From Mycolicibacterium neoaurum ATCC 25795 (GTDB lineage: Bacteria; Actinomycetota; Actinomycetes; Mycobacteriales; Mycobacteriaceae), in the NCBI RefSeq assembly GCF_000691525.1, contig NZ_JMDW01000012.1, forward strand, positions 124,001 through 188,000: DNA of 64,000 nt, read 5' to 3'. Numbering within the stretch: the stretch's first letter is position 1; every line of letters begins with the position of its first letter. This document shows positions 7,768 to 16,184 of this stretch, piece by piece. The position numbers and the translations under genes were made by a program. Below the pieces are notes generated by a model. That model had not been told where the DNA came from and did not search any database. It worked only from the letters and a program-made list of their open reading frames with translations.

Positions 7768-8657
7768 TGACCGATGCAGTACAGATCCAGGGACTGACGA
7801 AGCGGTTCGGCCGCAGCATCGCACTCGATGGCTTGGACCTGACGGTGGCGCCGGGTGAAGTCACCGGATTCCTCGGCCCGAACGGCGCAGGGAAATCGAC
7901 GACCATCCGGGTGCTGCTCGGCCTGTTGCGCGCGGACGGCGGACACGTCCGACTGCTCGGCGGCGACCCTTGGCGCGATGCCGTCGCCCTGCACCGGCGC
8001 ATCGCCTATGTCCCCGGTGATGTCACATTGTGGCCCAACCTCACCGGCGCACAGGCGATCGATTTCCTGGCCCGGCTGCGCGACGGCGCGGTCGACACCC
8101 GGCGCCGCGATGAGCTCATCGAACGCTTCGAACTCGACCCACACAAGGTGGCGCGCACCTACTCCAAGGGCAACCGGCAGAAGGTCGCCATCGTCGCCGC
8201 GTTCTGCGCCGATGCCGAGCTCTATATTCTCGACGAGCCGACCTCGGGGTTGGACCCGTTGATGGAGAAGAACTTTCAGCAATGCGTGGCAGAAGCCGCC
8301 GATCGCGGCGCGGCGGTGCTGCTGTCCAGCCACATCCTGGCCGAGGTCGAGCAGCTCTGTGACACCGTCACGATCATCAGAGCCGGAAAAACGGTGCGCT
8401 CCGGCTCACTGGCCGACCTGCGCCATCTGATGCGCACGACGGTCACCGCACGTACCCGTACCGCGGGCACCGGGTGGGCGGACCTGCCGTTCGTCCACGA
8501 CTTCGCCGAGCACGACGGGCAGGTCAGCTTCTCGGTCGATCGCGCCGACCTGGACATCGCCATGGCACACCTCACCGGACTGGGCATCACCGAGCTGCAG
8601 GTCGCCGCGGCGTCATTGGAAGACCTGTTCATGCGTGAGTATCAGGCGGCCAGCTGA
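7767..8657 (+). CDS. ABC exporter ATP-binding protein (Rv1218c-like)
   Basis: A 296-residue nucleotide-binding subunit. Walker A GPNGAGKST (about residue 38), a signature-like SKGNRQK in place of LSGGQ (a variant typical of this exporter group), Walker B LYILDEPTSGLDP, and H-loop SSHIL are all present. The C-terminal 80 residues form the DUF4162-like tail. Together with the next gene it would form a two-subunit exporter. The M. tuberculosis pair has been linked to efflux of several drug classes. Translation starts at the TGATG overlap with tetR, with GAAGGGA about 9 nt upstream. Confidence 0.92.
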   Translation: MTDAVQIQGLTKRFGRSIALDGLDLTVAPGEVTGFLGPNGAGKSTTIRVLLGLLRADGGHVRLLGGDPWRDAVALHRRIAYVPGDVTLWPNLTGAQAIDFLARLRDGAVDTRRRDELIERFELDPHKVARTYSKGNRQKVAIVAAFCADAELYILDEPTSGLDPLMEKNFQQCVAEAADRGAAVLLSSHILAEVEQLCDTVTIIRAGKTVRSGSLADLRHLMRTTVTARTRTAGTGWADLPFVHDFAEHDGQVSFSVDRADLDIAMAHLTGLGITELQVAAASLEDLFMREYQAAS

Positions 8658-10264
8658 TGGACGCCGTCATCGAGCCCACCGGCCGCCATACCGCGACCGG
8701 GTCACTGACGGGTGTCACCACGCTGCTGCGACTTGCCCTGCGCCGTGATCGGATTCGGCTGACGGTGTGGATCGTGCTGCTGACCGCACTGCCGGCCTAC
8801 ACCCCCGCTGCGTTGGCCATGACCTACCCGGACCACGAACAACGGTTGGCCCGCATCGAGTTGATGCAGACCCCCGCCGGAATCATGCTCAGCGGTCCGA
8901 TGTTCGGGACCGACCACACCGCGCTGGGCGCGATGATCGCCAACGAGCTGATGCTCACCCTCATCATCGCGACCTCGATTCTGGCCATCCTCACCGTGAT
9001 CCGACACACCCGTGCCGAGGAGGAGGACGGGGTCGCCGAACTGGTGCAGTCCGCGGTGGTGGGACGCCACGCCCGCACGGTCGCGGCACTGCTGCTGGTC
9101 ACCGCCACCAATGCCGTGCTCACGCTCACCATGACCGCCGCGCTGACCCTCAACGGCCTCGGAGTGGCCGACAGCGCGGCGTTCAGCCTCGGCATCTGTG
9201 TCACGGCAGTGGTTTTCGGCTCGCTCGCCGCCGTCACCGCCCAACTCTGGCGGCAGTCGCGGACCGCCACCGGTGCCGCCATGGGCGGGTTGGCGGCCGC
9301 CACCCTGATCCGCGGCGTCGGTGACGTCATCAACCATTCGGGCAGCGCAATGAGCTGGCTGTCCCCCATCGCCTGGGCTCAGCAGATGAGGTCTTTCGTC
9401 GAACTGCGTTGGTGGCCGCTGGCGATGCTGATGGTGCTGGCCGCCGCCCTGATCACCGGGGCGCTGGCACTCGAGGGCCGTCGCCAGTACGACGCGGGCA
9501 TCATCACCTCGACCGGTGAGCGTCCCCGTGCCAGGACCATCCCGAATCTGTTCGTGCTGAACCTCCTTCTGCACCGGGGTCAACTCGTCGGCTGGGGTGT
9601 CGCACTGTTCCTGGCCGGATTGACGTTCGGATCGATGACCCGGTCGCTGCTCGACGCGGCCCGCGGCAATGAACTGCTGGCCCGCATGTTGGCCGACGCC
9701 GGCGCCGACGGTGCCTACACCACAATGACGCAGTTCCTGGCCGCCGCCACAGGCGCCTTCGTGGTTGCCACCGTGCTGCGCATCCACACCGACGAACAGC
9801 GCGGTCTGGCCGAGCCGGTCCTGGCGGCATCGGTATCGCGCTGGGCCTGGCTGCTCAGCGCGGTGGCCGCGACACTGGTCAGCACCACCGTCCTACTGGC
9901 AGCCGCCGGACTGGGTAACGGTCTGGGCGCCGGCATCGCGACCGGTGCGCCGGCCGAGGTCTGGCGACTGACCGGCGCTGCACTGGCGCAGCTGCCCGCG
10001 ATGGCGGTTTTGGCCGGGATCGCCGCGCTTGCCGCGGCGTTGCGGCGACCGCTGATCGGCTGGCTCGCTGTGGGTTTCGTGGTGGTGGCGCTGTATCTCG
10101 GAGCACTGTTGCGGCTGCCCCGATGGCTTGTCGATCTCTCCCCGGTGGGGCAGACGACTGCACCCACAGAGGTGCCCACTCTCGCCCTTACCGTCATGAC
10201 GGTCGTGGCGGTCGGGTTCACCGTGGCCGCCGGTTATGTCTATCGCCGAAGGGATGCCGCATGA
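8657..10264 (+). CDS. ABC exporter membrane subunit (Rv1217c-like)
   Basis: A 535-residue integral membrane protein with about twelve hydrophobic segments in two similar halves (roughly 25-250 and 290-530). This matches the ABC-2/TetronasinR-type permeases that pair with a single ATPase. The start overlaps the ATPase stop (TGATG) and its own stop overlaps the next ATG, so all four genes from 7108 are translationally coupled. It is assigned to drug or lipid export by family and neighbourhood; no substrate can be read from the sequence. Confidence 0.9.
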   Translation: MDAVIEPTGRHTATGSLTGVTTLLRLALRRDRIRLTVWIVLLTALPAYTPAALAMTYPDHEQRLARIELMQTPAGIMLSGPMFGTDHTALGAMIANELMLTLIIATSILAILTVIRHTRAEEEDGVAELVQSAVVGRHARTVAALLLVTATNAVLTLTMTAALTLNGLGVADSAAFSLGICVTAVVFGSLAAVTAQLWRQSRTATGAAMGGLAAATLIRGVGDVINHSGSAMSWLSPIAWAQQMRSFVELRWWPLAMLMVLAAALITGALALEGRRQYDAGIITSTGERPRARTIPNLFVLNLLLHRGQLVGWGVALFLAGLTFGSMTRSLLDAARGNELLARMLADAGADGAYTTMTQFLAAATGAFVVATVLRIHTDEQRGLAEPVLAASVSRWAWLLSAVAATLVSTTVLLAAAGLGNGLGAGIATGAPAEVWRLTGAALAQLPAMAVLAGIAALAAALRRPLIGWLAVGFVVVALYLGALLRLPRWLVDLSPVGQTTAPTEVPTLALTVMTVVAVGFTVAAGYVYRRRDAA

Positions 10265-10923
10265 GATTCGCGATACAGACGTGTGCGGGCCTGCTGTTCT
10301 TCGCCGCCGTACTGTTCTGGCCCGCAGGGACATTCGACTATTGGCAGGCCTGGGTGTTTCTCGCGGTGTTCGTGGCCACGACCACACTGCCGAGCATCTA
10401 TCTGGCCGTGCGCTACCCGGAGGCACTGGCCCGTCGCATGCAGGCCGGCCCGACCGCCGAAACCCGCCCCGCCCAACGCATCATCATGTCGCTGATCCTT
10501 GTGCTGGTGACCGTGACATTCGTGCTGTCCGCGTTGGATCACCGGTTCGGTTGGTCCTCGGTACCGGTATGGCTTGTCATCGGCGGCAACGTCCTGGTCG
10601 CGGTCGGGCTGGGCATCGCGCAACTGGTCGTCGTACAGAACAACTACGCCGCGGCGACCGTGCGGGTGGAAGCCGATCAACCGCTGGTCTCGACCGGGCT
10701 TTACGGCAGGGTGCGGCACCCGATGTACACCGGCGCCGCGATCATGATGCTGGGCACGCCGCTTGCGCTGGACTCGCTGTGGGGTCTGCTGGGCGTCGCG
10801 GCAGCGGCACCGGTGATCGTCGCCCGCATCCGTGACGAGGAGCAGATGCTCACCACCGAGCTCGCCGGATACGGCGATTACATGGCGACGGTCCGGTTCA
10901 GGCTGATTCCGCACGTGTGGTGA
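10261..10923 (+). CDS. Isoprenylcysteine methyltransferase-like membrane protein
   Basis: A 220-residue polytopic membrane protein with about five hydrophobic helices. The C-terminal part carries GLYGRVRHPMYTGAAIMMLG (about residues 155-174) and RIRDEEQML, the RHPxY and EE hallmarks of the ICMT/PEMT (phospholipid methyltransferase) family that binds S-adenosylmethionine. Bacterial members methylate small membrane-associated acceptors of mostly unknown identity. The ATG overlaps the permease stop by four bases, making it the last gene of the TetR/ABC operon. It corresponds in position to Rv1216c. Confidence 0.8.
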   Translation: MRFAIQTCAGLLFFAAVLFWPAGTFDYWQAWVFLAVFVATTTLPSIYLAVRYPEALARRMQAGPTAETRPAQRIIMSLILVLVTVTFVLSALDHRFGWSSVPVWLVIGGNVLVAVGLGIAQLVVVQNNYAAATVRVEADQPLVSTGLYGRVRHPMYTGAAIMMLGTPLALDSLWGLLGVAAAAPVIVARIRDEEQMLTTELAGYGDYMATVRFRLIPHVW

Positions 10924-10930
10924 GCGTCGA

Positions 10931-10936
10931 TACAGT
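10931..10936 (+). promoter_or_regulatory. Putative -10 box of the 60-residue protein gene
   Basis: TACAGT stands 7 nt before ATG 10944, with no Shine-Dalgarno sequence between. It fits a leaderless start and supports the small gene being real. Confidence 0.35.
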
Positions 10937-10943
10937 TGTCCGC

Positions 10944-11126
10944 ATGGCAGACAGAGCATGTCCGGGCAGCGGCAAGAAGTGGACGGTCGACATCGCCGGT
11001 AAGCCGATCTGCCCGAAATGCCGTCGCTCACTGGCCACGGTGGCGGGCCGTGGCCGCAAGATCACGGACCTGCCCGAGGTGCCGCGGCACGACAAGCCCG
11101 CTCGCGCAGCACGGACGGCGAACTAG
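10944..11126 (+). CDS. Small zinc-ribbon-like protein, 60 aa
   Basis: A 60-residue basic protein starting MADRACPGSGKKW. Cys6 and a later ICPKCRRSL give three cysteines in a C-x(n)-C-x2-C arrangement, suggesting a small zinc ribbon with one ligand possibly missing. Function is unknown. It starts 20 bp after the exporter operon and ends on a CTAG shared with the stop codon of the convergent GGDEF gene. The reading frame, promoter-like box and composition look genuine. Confidence 0.65.
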   Translation: MADRACPGSGKKWTVDIAGKPICPKCRRSLATVAGRGRKITDLPEVPRHDKPARAARTAN

Positions 11127-12328
11127 TCACCGATGGCGGCGAGCCGACACCCGTTGCGGCCGGCCGCCTTCGCCTCGTACATCGCCCGGTCGGCGACAAG
11201 CAGGAGTTCCTCTGCGTCGTCCGCTGCCCCGCCGATGGCGATCCCGACGCTCAGACCGACAGCCCCGGTCCAGTCGCCGACCGTCATCGGGGCCGACGCG
11301 GTGTCGATGAGCCTGCGTCCCAGTGCCATTGCGGATTCGGGTAGCGGTGCGTCACACAGGATGACAACGAACTCGTCACCGCCTCGGCGCGCCACCGTAT
11401 CGCCGGTCCGCACGCCGGCAACCAGGCGCTTCGCCACGGTGGTCAGGACGATATCGCCAGCGCTGTGCCCGAGCTGGTCATTGACCTGCTTGAACCCGTC
11501 CAGATCGATACAAAGCAGTGCGAACGGTGTGGCGCGTGCGATGCGTTCGGCGAGACGTTGGTAGAGCAGCGCCCGGTTCGGCAGGCCGGTCAGCGGGTCA
11601 TGGGAGGCGTTGTGCACCAATTGTTTTTCGAGCTCTTTACGGCGCGACGTGTCGCGCACCGACACCACGTAGCCGTCACGCTCACCGGTGCCGGTGTCCC
11701 GGGTGACGCGGACGAATGCCTCGATCCACACCCAGCTGCCGTCCTTGTGCCGCATCCGGTGCTCGGTGGTGAAGCTGTCGACCTCGCCCTCTCGCATCGC
11801 CAGCATCTTGCGGCCGAACGCGCCGACGTCTTCGGGGTGGGTGATGTCGCTGGCCCGTCGACCGACCAACTCGTTGGCCTCGTAGCCCAGCAGCGAGCGG
11901 ATCGAGGGTGAGACGTAGCGGCGGATGCCGTCCATGCTGCCGCGGATGAGCGTGTCCGCCGAGTTCTCGGCGACCAGCCGGTACAGGCTCGCGGCGGCCG
12001 CCAGCTGAAGGTGCTGGGCGGCCAACGATCCGAACGTCTCGAGCTGGTCCCGCAGATCTGCGGTGATGGTGCGCGGCCGCGGGTCGGCGACCCAGAGCGC
12101 GCAGTCGACCGTCGTATCGACAACCACCGGCACGGCGGCGACGAACCTGGCCTCACCCAGCGCGCTCGGCACCGGAAACCCCTGGCGACGGGCGTCGTCG
12201 AGGAACACCGCGCTCGGTGGGATATCGGTCCGGTCGCCGAGCACCATCGCCTGCCGGCAATCCAGTGCCGTCCGGACCGTTCGGCAGAGCGTATCGAGGA
12301 ACGACGCGCCGCGGTCGCTCAGATCCAC
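11123..12328 (-). CDS. GAF-PAS-GGDEF diguanylate cyclase
   Basis: A 401-residue protein. Residues 1-110 resemble a degraded GAF domain, about 112-235 a PAS/PAC domain (YRLVAENSADTLIRG, then GSWVWIEAFVRVTRD), and about 240-400 a GGDEF domain (SHDPLTGLPNRALL through RRGGDEFVV). The catalytic GGDEF motif is intact, and an RTGD sits exactly five residues before it, matching the RxxD inhibitory c-di-GMP site. It should therefore make c-di-GMP with product inhibition. No EAL domain follows. The ATG lies 10 bp inside the 3' end of glgC, so the two genes are probably co-translated. The N-terminal domains suggest control by an unknown signal. Confidence 0.87.
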   Translation of the reverse strand: MDLSDRGASFLDTLCRTVRTALDCRQAMVLGDRTDIPPSAVFLDDARRQGFPVPSALGEARFVAAVPVVVDTTVDCALWVADPRPRTITADLRDQLETFGSLAAQHLQLAAAASLYRLVAENSADTLIRGSMDGIRRYVSPSIRSLLGYEANELVGRRASDITHPEDVGAFGRKMLAMREGEVDSFTTEHRMRHKDGSWVWIEAFVRVTRDTGTGERDGYVVSVRDTSRRKELEKQLVHNASHDPLTGLPNRALLYQRLAERIARATPFALLCIDLDGFKQVNDQLGHSAGDIVLTTVAKRLVAGVRTGDTVARRGGDEFVVILCDAPLPESAMALGRRLIDTASAPMTVGDWTGAVGLSVGIAIGGAADDAEELLLVADRAMYEAKAAGRNGCRLAAIGD

Positions 12329-13533
12329 ACACCCTTGCCGACGGCCACCACGCCACCGGCACTGATGGAGAAGCGCTCGCGGTCCTTGTCGAGGTCGACA
12401 CCGACCATCTCGCCGGGACCGACGACGACGTTCTTGTCCAGAATCGCTCGACGTACGACCGCGCCGCGGCCGATGCGCACTCCGGGCATCAGGACGCTGC
12501 CCTCGACGATGGCACCGTCGTCGATGGCCACGTTCGACGAGAGCACCGAGTTACGCACCGACGCCGCGGAAATGATGCTGCCCGCGCCGACCACCGATTC
12601 CTGAGCGGAACCGCCGTTGACGAATTTGGCGGGTGCCAGGTTCTCCGAGCCGCCGCGGATCGGCCAGCGCTTGTTGTACAGGTTGAACACCGGATGCACC
12701 GACACCAGGTCCATGTGGGCGTCGTAGAACGCGTCCAGGGTGCCGACGTCACGCCAGTAGCCGTGGTCACGTTCGGTGGCGCCGGGAACCTCGTTGTCAT
12801 CGAAGTCGTAGACAGAGGCCATCCCGTCGGCGACGAGCCGCGGAATGATGTCCCCGCCCATGTCATGGTCGGAGTGGTCATCGTCGGCATCGGCGCGGAT
12901 CGCGTCGATCAGCACCTTGGTGGTGAAGATGTAGTTGCCCATCGAGACGAAGGTCTGCTCCGGATCATCCGGGGTGCCGGGCGGATCGGCGGGCTTCTCG
13001 ACGAAGGCGCGGATGCGCCCCGAGTCGTCGGCATCGATGCAACCGAAGGCCGAGGCCTCCGACCGGGGCACCCGGATACCGGCCACGGTGGCACCGGCTC
13101 CGCTCTCGATGTGGTGCTGGACCATCTGCTCGGGATCCATCCGATACACGTGATCGGCACCGAAGATGACGATGTAGTCGGGATCCTCGTCGTAGATCAG
13201 GTTCATGGACTGGTAGATCGCATCCGCCGAGCCGGTGTACCACCGCGGACCCAGCCGCTGCTGCGCCGGGACGGGGGTGATGTACTCGCCGGCCAGACCC
13301 GACAGCCGCCAGTTCTGCGAGATGTGCCGGTCCAGCGAATGCGACTTGTATTGCGTCAGAACACAGATCCGCAGGTAACGGGCATTCACCAGATTCGACA
13401 GCACGAAGTCGATGAGCCGGTAGGAACCTCCGAACGGCACCGCCGGCTTCGCCCGGTCCGCCGTCAACGGGTAAAGGCGCTTACCCTCCCCCCCAGCCAG
13501 GACGATGCCCAGCACGTGTGGCGCTTCCCTCAT
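12319..13533 (-). CDS. glgC: Glucose-1-phosphate adenylyltransferase
   Basis: A 404-residue ADP-glucose pyrophosphorylase that makes ADP-glucose for alpha-glucan and maltose-1-phosphate synthesis. The N-terminal nucleotidyltransferase domain carries GIVLAGGEGKRLYPLT (residues 9-24), RAKPAVPFGG, and the WYTGSADAI substrate motif. The C-terminal third is a left-handed beta-helix of hexapeptide repeats. Length and sequence fit Rv1213. It is divergent from glgM, the enzyme that uses its product, across a 144-bp promoter region. The downstream GGDEF gene overlaps its 3' end. Confidence 0.95.
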   Translation of the reverse strand: MREAPHVLGIVLAGGEGKRLYPLTADRAKPAVPFGGSYRLIDFVLSNLVNARYLRICVLTQYKSHSLDRHISQNWRLSGLAGEYITPVPAQQRLGPRWYTGSADAIYQSMNLIYDEDPDYIVIFGADHVYRMDPEQMVQHHIESGAGATVAGIRVPRSEASAFGCIDADDSGRIRAFVEKPADPPGTPDDPEQTFVSMGNYIFTTKVLIDAIRADADDDHSDHDMGGDIIPRLVADGMASVYDFDDNEVPGATERDHGYWRDVGTLDAFYDAHMDLVSVHPVFNLYNKRWPIRGGSENLAPAKFVNGGSAQESVVGAGSIISAASVRNSVLSSNVAIDDGAIVEGSVLMPGVRIGRGAVVRRAILDKNVVVGPGEMVGVDLDKDRERFSISAGGVVAVGKGVWI

Positions 13534-13539
13534 GGTCCC

Positions 13540-13545
13540 AACCTA
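13540..13545 (-). promoter_or_regulatory. Putative -10 box of glgC (leaderless)
   Basis: On the minus strand TAGGTT lies 6 nt before the glgC ATG (13533). No ribosome binding site is present. Confidence 0.4.
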
Positions 13546-13664
13546 TCGGGCATACCGCGGTGCGGCTAGCCAATCGCCCGAACAACAGGCTGCATGTCAA
13601 GGTGTTTGGGGCCGCCACGATGTCCAGAAAGCGCACAGGGGTGCGCCGGTCCGCCCCTGCCCGT

Positions 13665-13670
13665 TACCGT
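13665..13670 (+). promoter_or_regulatory. Putative -10 box of glgM (leaderless)
   Basis: TACCGT lies 7 nt before ATG 13678. It supports that start over an in-frame upstream ATG at 13594, whose extra 28 residues have no family resemblance. Confidence 0.4.
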
Positions 13671-13677
13671 GCACACC

Positions 13678-14841
13678 ATGCGGGTGGCGATGATGTCTCG
13701 GGAGTATCCGCCGGAGATCTACGGTGGAGCCGGTGTGCATGTGACGGAGCTGGTCTCGCAGTTGCGCCGATTGTGCGATGTGGACGTGCACTGTATGGGT
13801 GCCCCGCGCGATACCGCGATCGTCGCCCAGCCGGATCCTGCACTGCAGTCGGCCAATCCCGCGCTGTCCACGCTATCGGCCGATCTGGTGATGGCCAACG
13901 CGGCCGCCTCGGCGACGGTGGCGCATTCGCACACCTGGTACACCGGCATGGCCGGGCATCTCGCGGCGCTGCTGCACGGTATTCCGCATGTGCTGACCGC
14001 CCATTCGCTGGAACCGATGCGGCCATGGAAGGCCGAGCAGCTCGGTGGCGGATACCGGGTGTCCTCTTGGGTGGAGCGCACCGCCGTCGAGGCCGCCGAC
14101 GCCGTGATCGCCGTGAGCTCCGGGATGCGCAACGACGTCCTGGCCACCTACCCGGCACTGGACCCCGATCGGGTACACGTGGTGCGCAACGGGATCGATA
14201 CCGCGGTCTGGTACCCGGCGGCGCCCGAACCGGGCGCCTCGGTGCTCGCCGAACTCGGTGTCGACCCGTCCCGCCCGATCGTGGCCTTCGTCGGGCGCAT
14301 CACCAGGCAGAAGGGCGTGGCCCACCTGGTCGCCGCCGCCCACAAGTTCGATCCCGCCATTCAGCTGGTGCTGTGCGCGGGGGCGCCGGATACCCCCGAG
14401 ATCGCCGCCGAAGTCAGCGCGTCGGTGCAGGAACTGGGCGCCGCGCGATCCGGCGTGTTCTGGGTGCGCGAGATGCTTCCGGTACCCAAGATCCGCGAAA
14501 TTCTCTCGGCATCAGCCGTTTTCGTCTGCCCGTCGGTCTACGAGCCGCTGGGTATCGTCAACCTGGAGGCGATGGCCTGCGGAACCGCCGTCGTTGCATC
14601 CGATGTCGGCGGTATCCCCGAGGTCGTCGCCGACAACAGCACCGGGCTGCTGGTCCACTACGACGCCGGGGACGCCCGAGGGTTCGAGGACGGCTTGGCC
14701 CACGCGGTCAACGCGCTCGTCGCCGATCCCGAGCGCGCCCGCGGCTACGGTGCAGTCGGTCGACAGCGGTGCATCGAGGAATTCTCCTGGGCGCAGATCG
14801 CCGAGCAGACGCTTCGCATCTACCAGGCTGTATCGCGCTGA
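13678..14841 (+). CDS. glgM: Alpha-maltose-1-phosphate synthase, GT4 family
   Basis: A 387-residue glycosyltransferase with two Rossmann domains (GT-B). The N-terminus MRVAMMSREYPPEIYGGAGVHV contains the donor-loop motif. The C-terminal domain has FVGRITRQKGVAHLV and the GT4 EX7E-type stretch VYEPLGIVNLEAMACG. The M. tuberculosis homologue Rv1212c, once annotated glgA, is reported to transfer glucose from ADP-glucose to glucose-1-phosphate, giving maltose-1-phosphate for the GlgE pathway. Divergence from glgC, which makes the donor, fits this role. Confidence 0.92.
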   Translation: MRVAMMSREYPPEIYGGAGVHVTELVSQLRRLCDVDVHCMGAPRDTAIVAQPDPALQSANPALSTLSADLVMANAAASATVAHSHTWYTGMAGHLAALLHGIPHVLTAHSLEPMRPWKAEQLGGGYRVSSWVERTAVEAADAVIAVSSGMRNDVLATYPALDPDRVHVVRNGIDTAVWYPAAPEPGASVLAELGVDPSRPIVAFVGRITRQKGVAHLVAAAHKFDPAIQLVLCAGAPDTPEIAAEVSASVQELGAARSGVFWVREMLPVPKIREILSASAVFVCPSVYEPLGIVNLEAMACGTAVVASDVGGIPEVVADNSTGLLVHYDAGDARGFEDGLAHAVNALVADPERARGYGAVGRQRCIEEFSWAQIAEQTLRIYQAVSR

Positions 14842-14859
14842 CCAGCGGTCAGCGCGATA
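14831..14859. terminator. Perfect 13-bp hairpin between glgM and the DUF3117 gene
   Basis: The arms 14831-14843 and 14847-14859 (TATCGCGCTGACC and its exact complement) pair perfectly around a 3-nt loop. The hairpin includes the glgM stop codon and lies before the stop of the convergent gene. It probably acts as a bidirectional terminator, though no U-tract follows. Confidence 0.65.
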
Positions 14860-14872
14860 CCGAAGGCGTTGC

Positions 14873-15040
14873 CTAGCTGGTGACGCCCTTGAGTTCGTCG
14901 CCGAGGGCGGCCGCCTCGTCAGGGGTCAGCTCGACAACGAGCCGTCCACCCCCTTCCAGTGGTACCCGCATCACGATGCCGCGCCCCTCCTTGGTCGCTT
15001 CCAATGGACCGTCTCCAGTCCGGGGCTTCATCGCCGCCAT
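14873..15040 (-). CDS. DUF3117 small protein (Rv1211-like)
   Basis: A 55-residue protein starting MAAMKPRTGDGPLEATKEG and ending in an acidic helix (LTPDEAAALGDELKGV). It belongs to the DUF3117 family, which is very widely conserved in Actinobacteria with no known function. The ATG at 15040 follows GGAGGGAG at good spacing, so the longer reading to 15109 was rejected. It lies between glgM and tagA, as in M. tuberculosis. Confidence 0.9.
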   Translation of the reverse strand: MAAMKPRTGDGPLEATKEGRGIVMRVPLEGGGRLVVELTPDEAAALGDELKGVTS

Positions 15041-15206
15041 CGTGTGCTCCCTCCGCGTGAGCCGGCCCGCCGTGAAACGGACCCGATCAAGACCGGCGTG
15101 TGCCGGCACAGAATTGCCAGTGAACTCATCCTATTGTTCCCTATCGCGACGGCGCGGTGTGAAAAGACCCGGCAAAACTGACGGAACGTGACCGGATCGA
15201 GGCGAG

Positions 15207-15788
15207 CTACCCCGCACTCGGCACCCAGCACGTCGCAATATGGTCGTCGACCATCCCGGTTGCCTGCATCAGCGCATAGGCCGTCGTCGGTCCGACGAAG
15301 CGAAAGCCGCGACGCTTCAGTTCCTTGGCCATCGCGGTCGATTCCGCAGTGACCGCAGGGACATCGGTCATCTCCGCCGGGCGGGGTCGCCGGGCCGGGG
15401 CGAACGACCACAGCAAATCCGAGAAGTCGACGTCGAGGTCGCCGATGACACGCGCGTTGTTGATGGTGGCCTCGATCTTCGCGCGGTTGCGCACGATCTC
15501 GACATCATCCATCAGGCGCGCGATATCGGCATCGGTGAAGCGCGCGACCTGCTCGGGGTCGAATTCGGCGAAGGCGCGGCGGAACCCGTCACGCTTGCGC
15601 AGGATGGTCAACCAGGACAGCCCGCTCTGGAACGCCTCGAGACTGACGCGCTCGAACAGGGCACGCTCGCCACGCAACGGCACACCCCACTCGGTGTCGT
15701 GGTACTGCCGGTAGAGCACCGCATTCGGTGTCGAATCCGTTGGCACCCAGTCGCATCGCACCCGGGTGTCCACCTCCACGGCGGTCAT
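15207..15788 (-). CDS. tagA: DNA-3-methyladenine glycosylase I
   Basis: A 193-residue base-excision repair enzyme that removes N3-methyladenine from DNA. The zinc-binding residues of TAG are seen: Cys in RCDWV near the N-terminus, His in YHDTEWG, and DHIATCW near the C-terminus. ALFERVSLEAFQSGLSW is the conserved substrate-pocket region. Equivalent to Rv1210. Its start overlaps the 3' end of the DivIVA-like gene by four bases, so they are probably co-expressed. Confidence 0.93.
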   Translation of the reverse strand: MTAVEVDTRVRCDWVPTDSTPNAVLYRQYHDTEWGVPLRGERALFERVSLEAFQSGLSWLTILRKRDGFRRAFAEFDPEQVARFTDADIARLMDDVEIVRNRAKIEATINNARVIGDLDVDFSDLLWSFAPARRPRPAEMTDVPAVTAESTAMAKELKRRGFRFVGPTTAYALMQATGMVDDHIATCWVPSAG

Positions 15789-16141
15789 GGTTGCACGGTC
15801 CTGGCGTGGGCGGGCTCGTGCTCGGCGGGGAACGTGGTCGGGTCCTCGACACCGTAGGCGGCCCGCAATGCGGCCAACTCCCCACGCACCGAGTCGAGTT
15901 CGGCGCCGAGGCGGTCCAACACCCAGTCGACCTCACTGGTCTTGTATCCGCGCAGGGTCTGGGTGAACTTCACCGCGTCGACATCGGCGCCGGTGACACC
16001 CGAGGCGGGCAAGACCGTCGCCGTCGTGGCCTTCGGCAGCGGGGGCAACTGCTCCCCGCGACCGAACAGCACACTGCCGATGGCAAACAACACCGCGCCG
16101 ACCAGGATCAGCACCACCAGGTACATCAATATCAGCGTCAC
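15785..16141 (-). CDS. DivIVA-domain small membrane protein (Rv1209-like)
   Basis: A 118-residue protein with one N-terminal transmembrane helix (about residues 3-26) and a cytoplasmic part. FTQTLRGYKTSEVDWVLDRLGAEL resembles the DivIVA N-terminal recognition element (GYxxxEVD), followed by a short coiled coil. DivIVA-type domains place proteins at curved membranes such as the growing pole, so a role in cell-wall or division organisation is inferred. GTG start at 16141. The gene lies between gpgS (43 bp away) and tagA (4-bp overlap). Confidence 0.8.
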   Translation of the reverse strand: MTLILMYLVVLILVGAVLFAIGSVLFGRGEQLPPLPKATTATVLPASGVTGADVDAVKFTQTLRGYKTSEVDWVLDRLGAELDSVRGELAALRAAYGVEDPTTFPAEHEPAHARTVQP

Positions 16142-16184
16142 GATATCGATACTGCCCTACCGGTGTGACAAGCCCGTTCGACGA

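Noticed and set aside
8702..9787. Long minus-strand open frame under the ABC permease
   Set aside because: High-GC shadow of the membrane protein gene, with no domain and biased composition.
12217..13569. Long plus-strand open frame under glgC
   Set aside because: His/Arg/Asp-rich translation typical of an antisense shadow; glgC is intact on the other strand.
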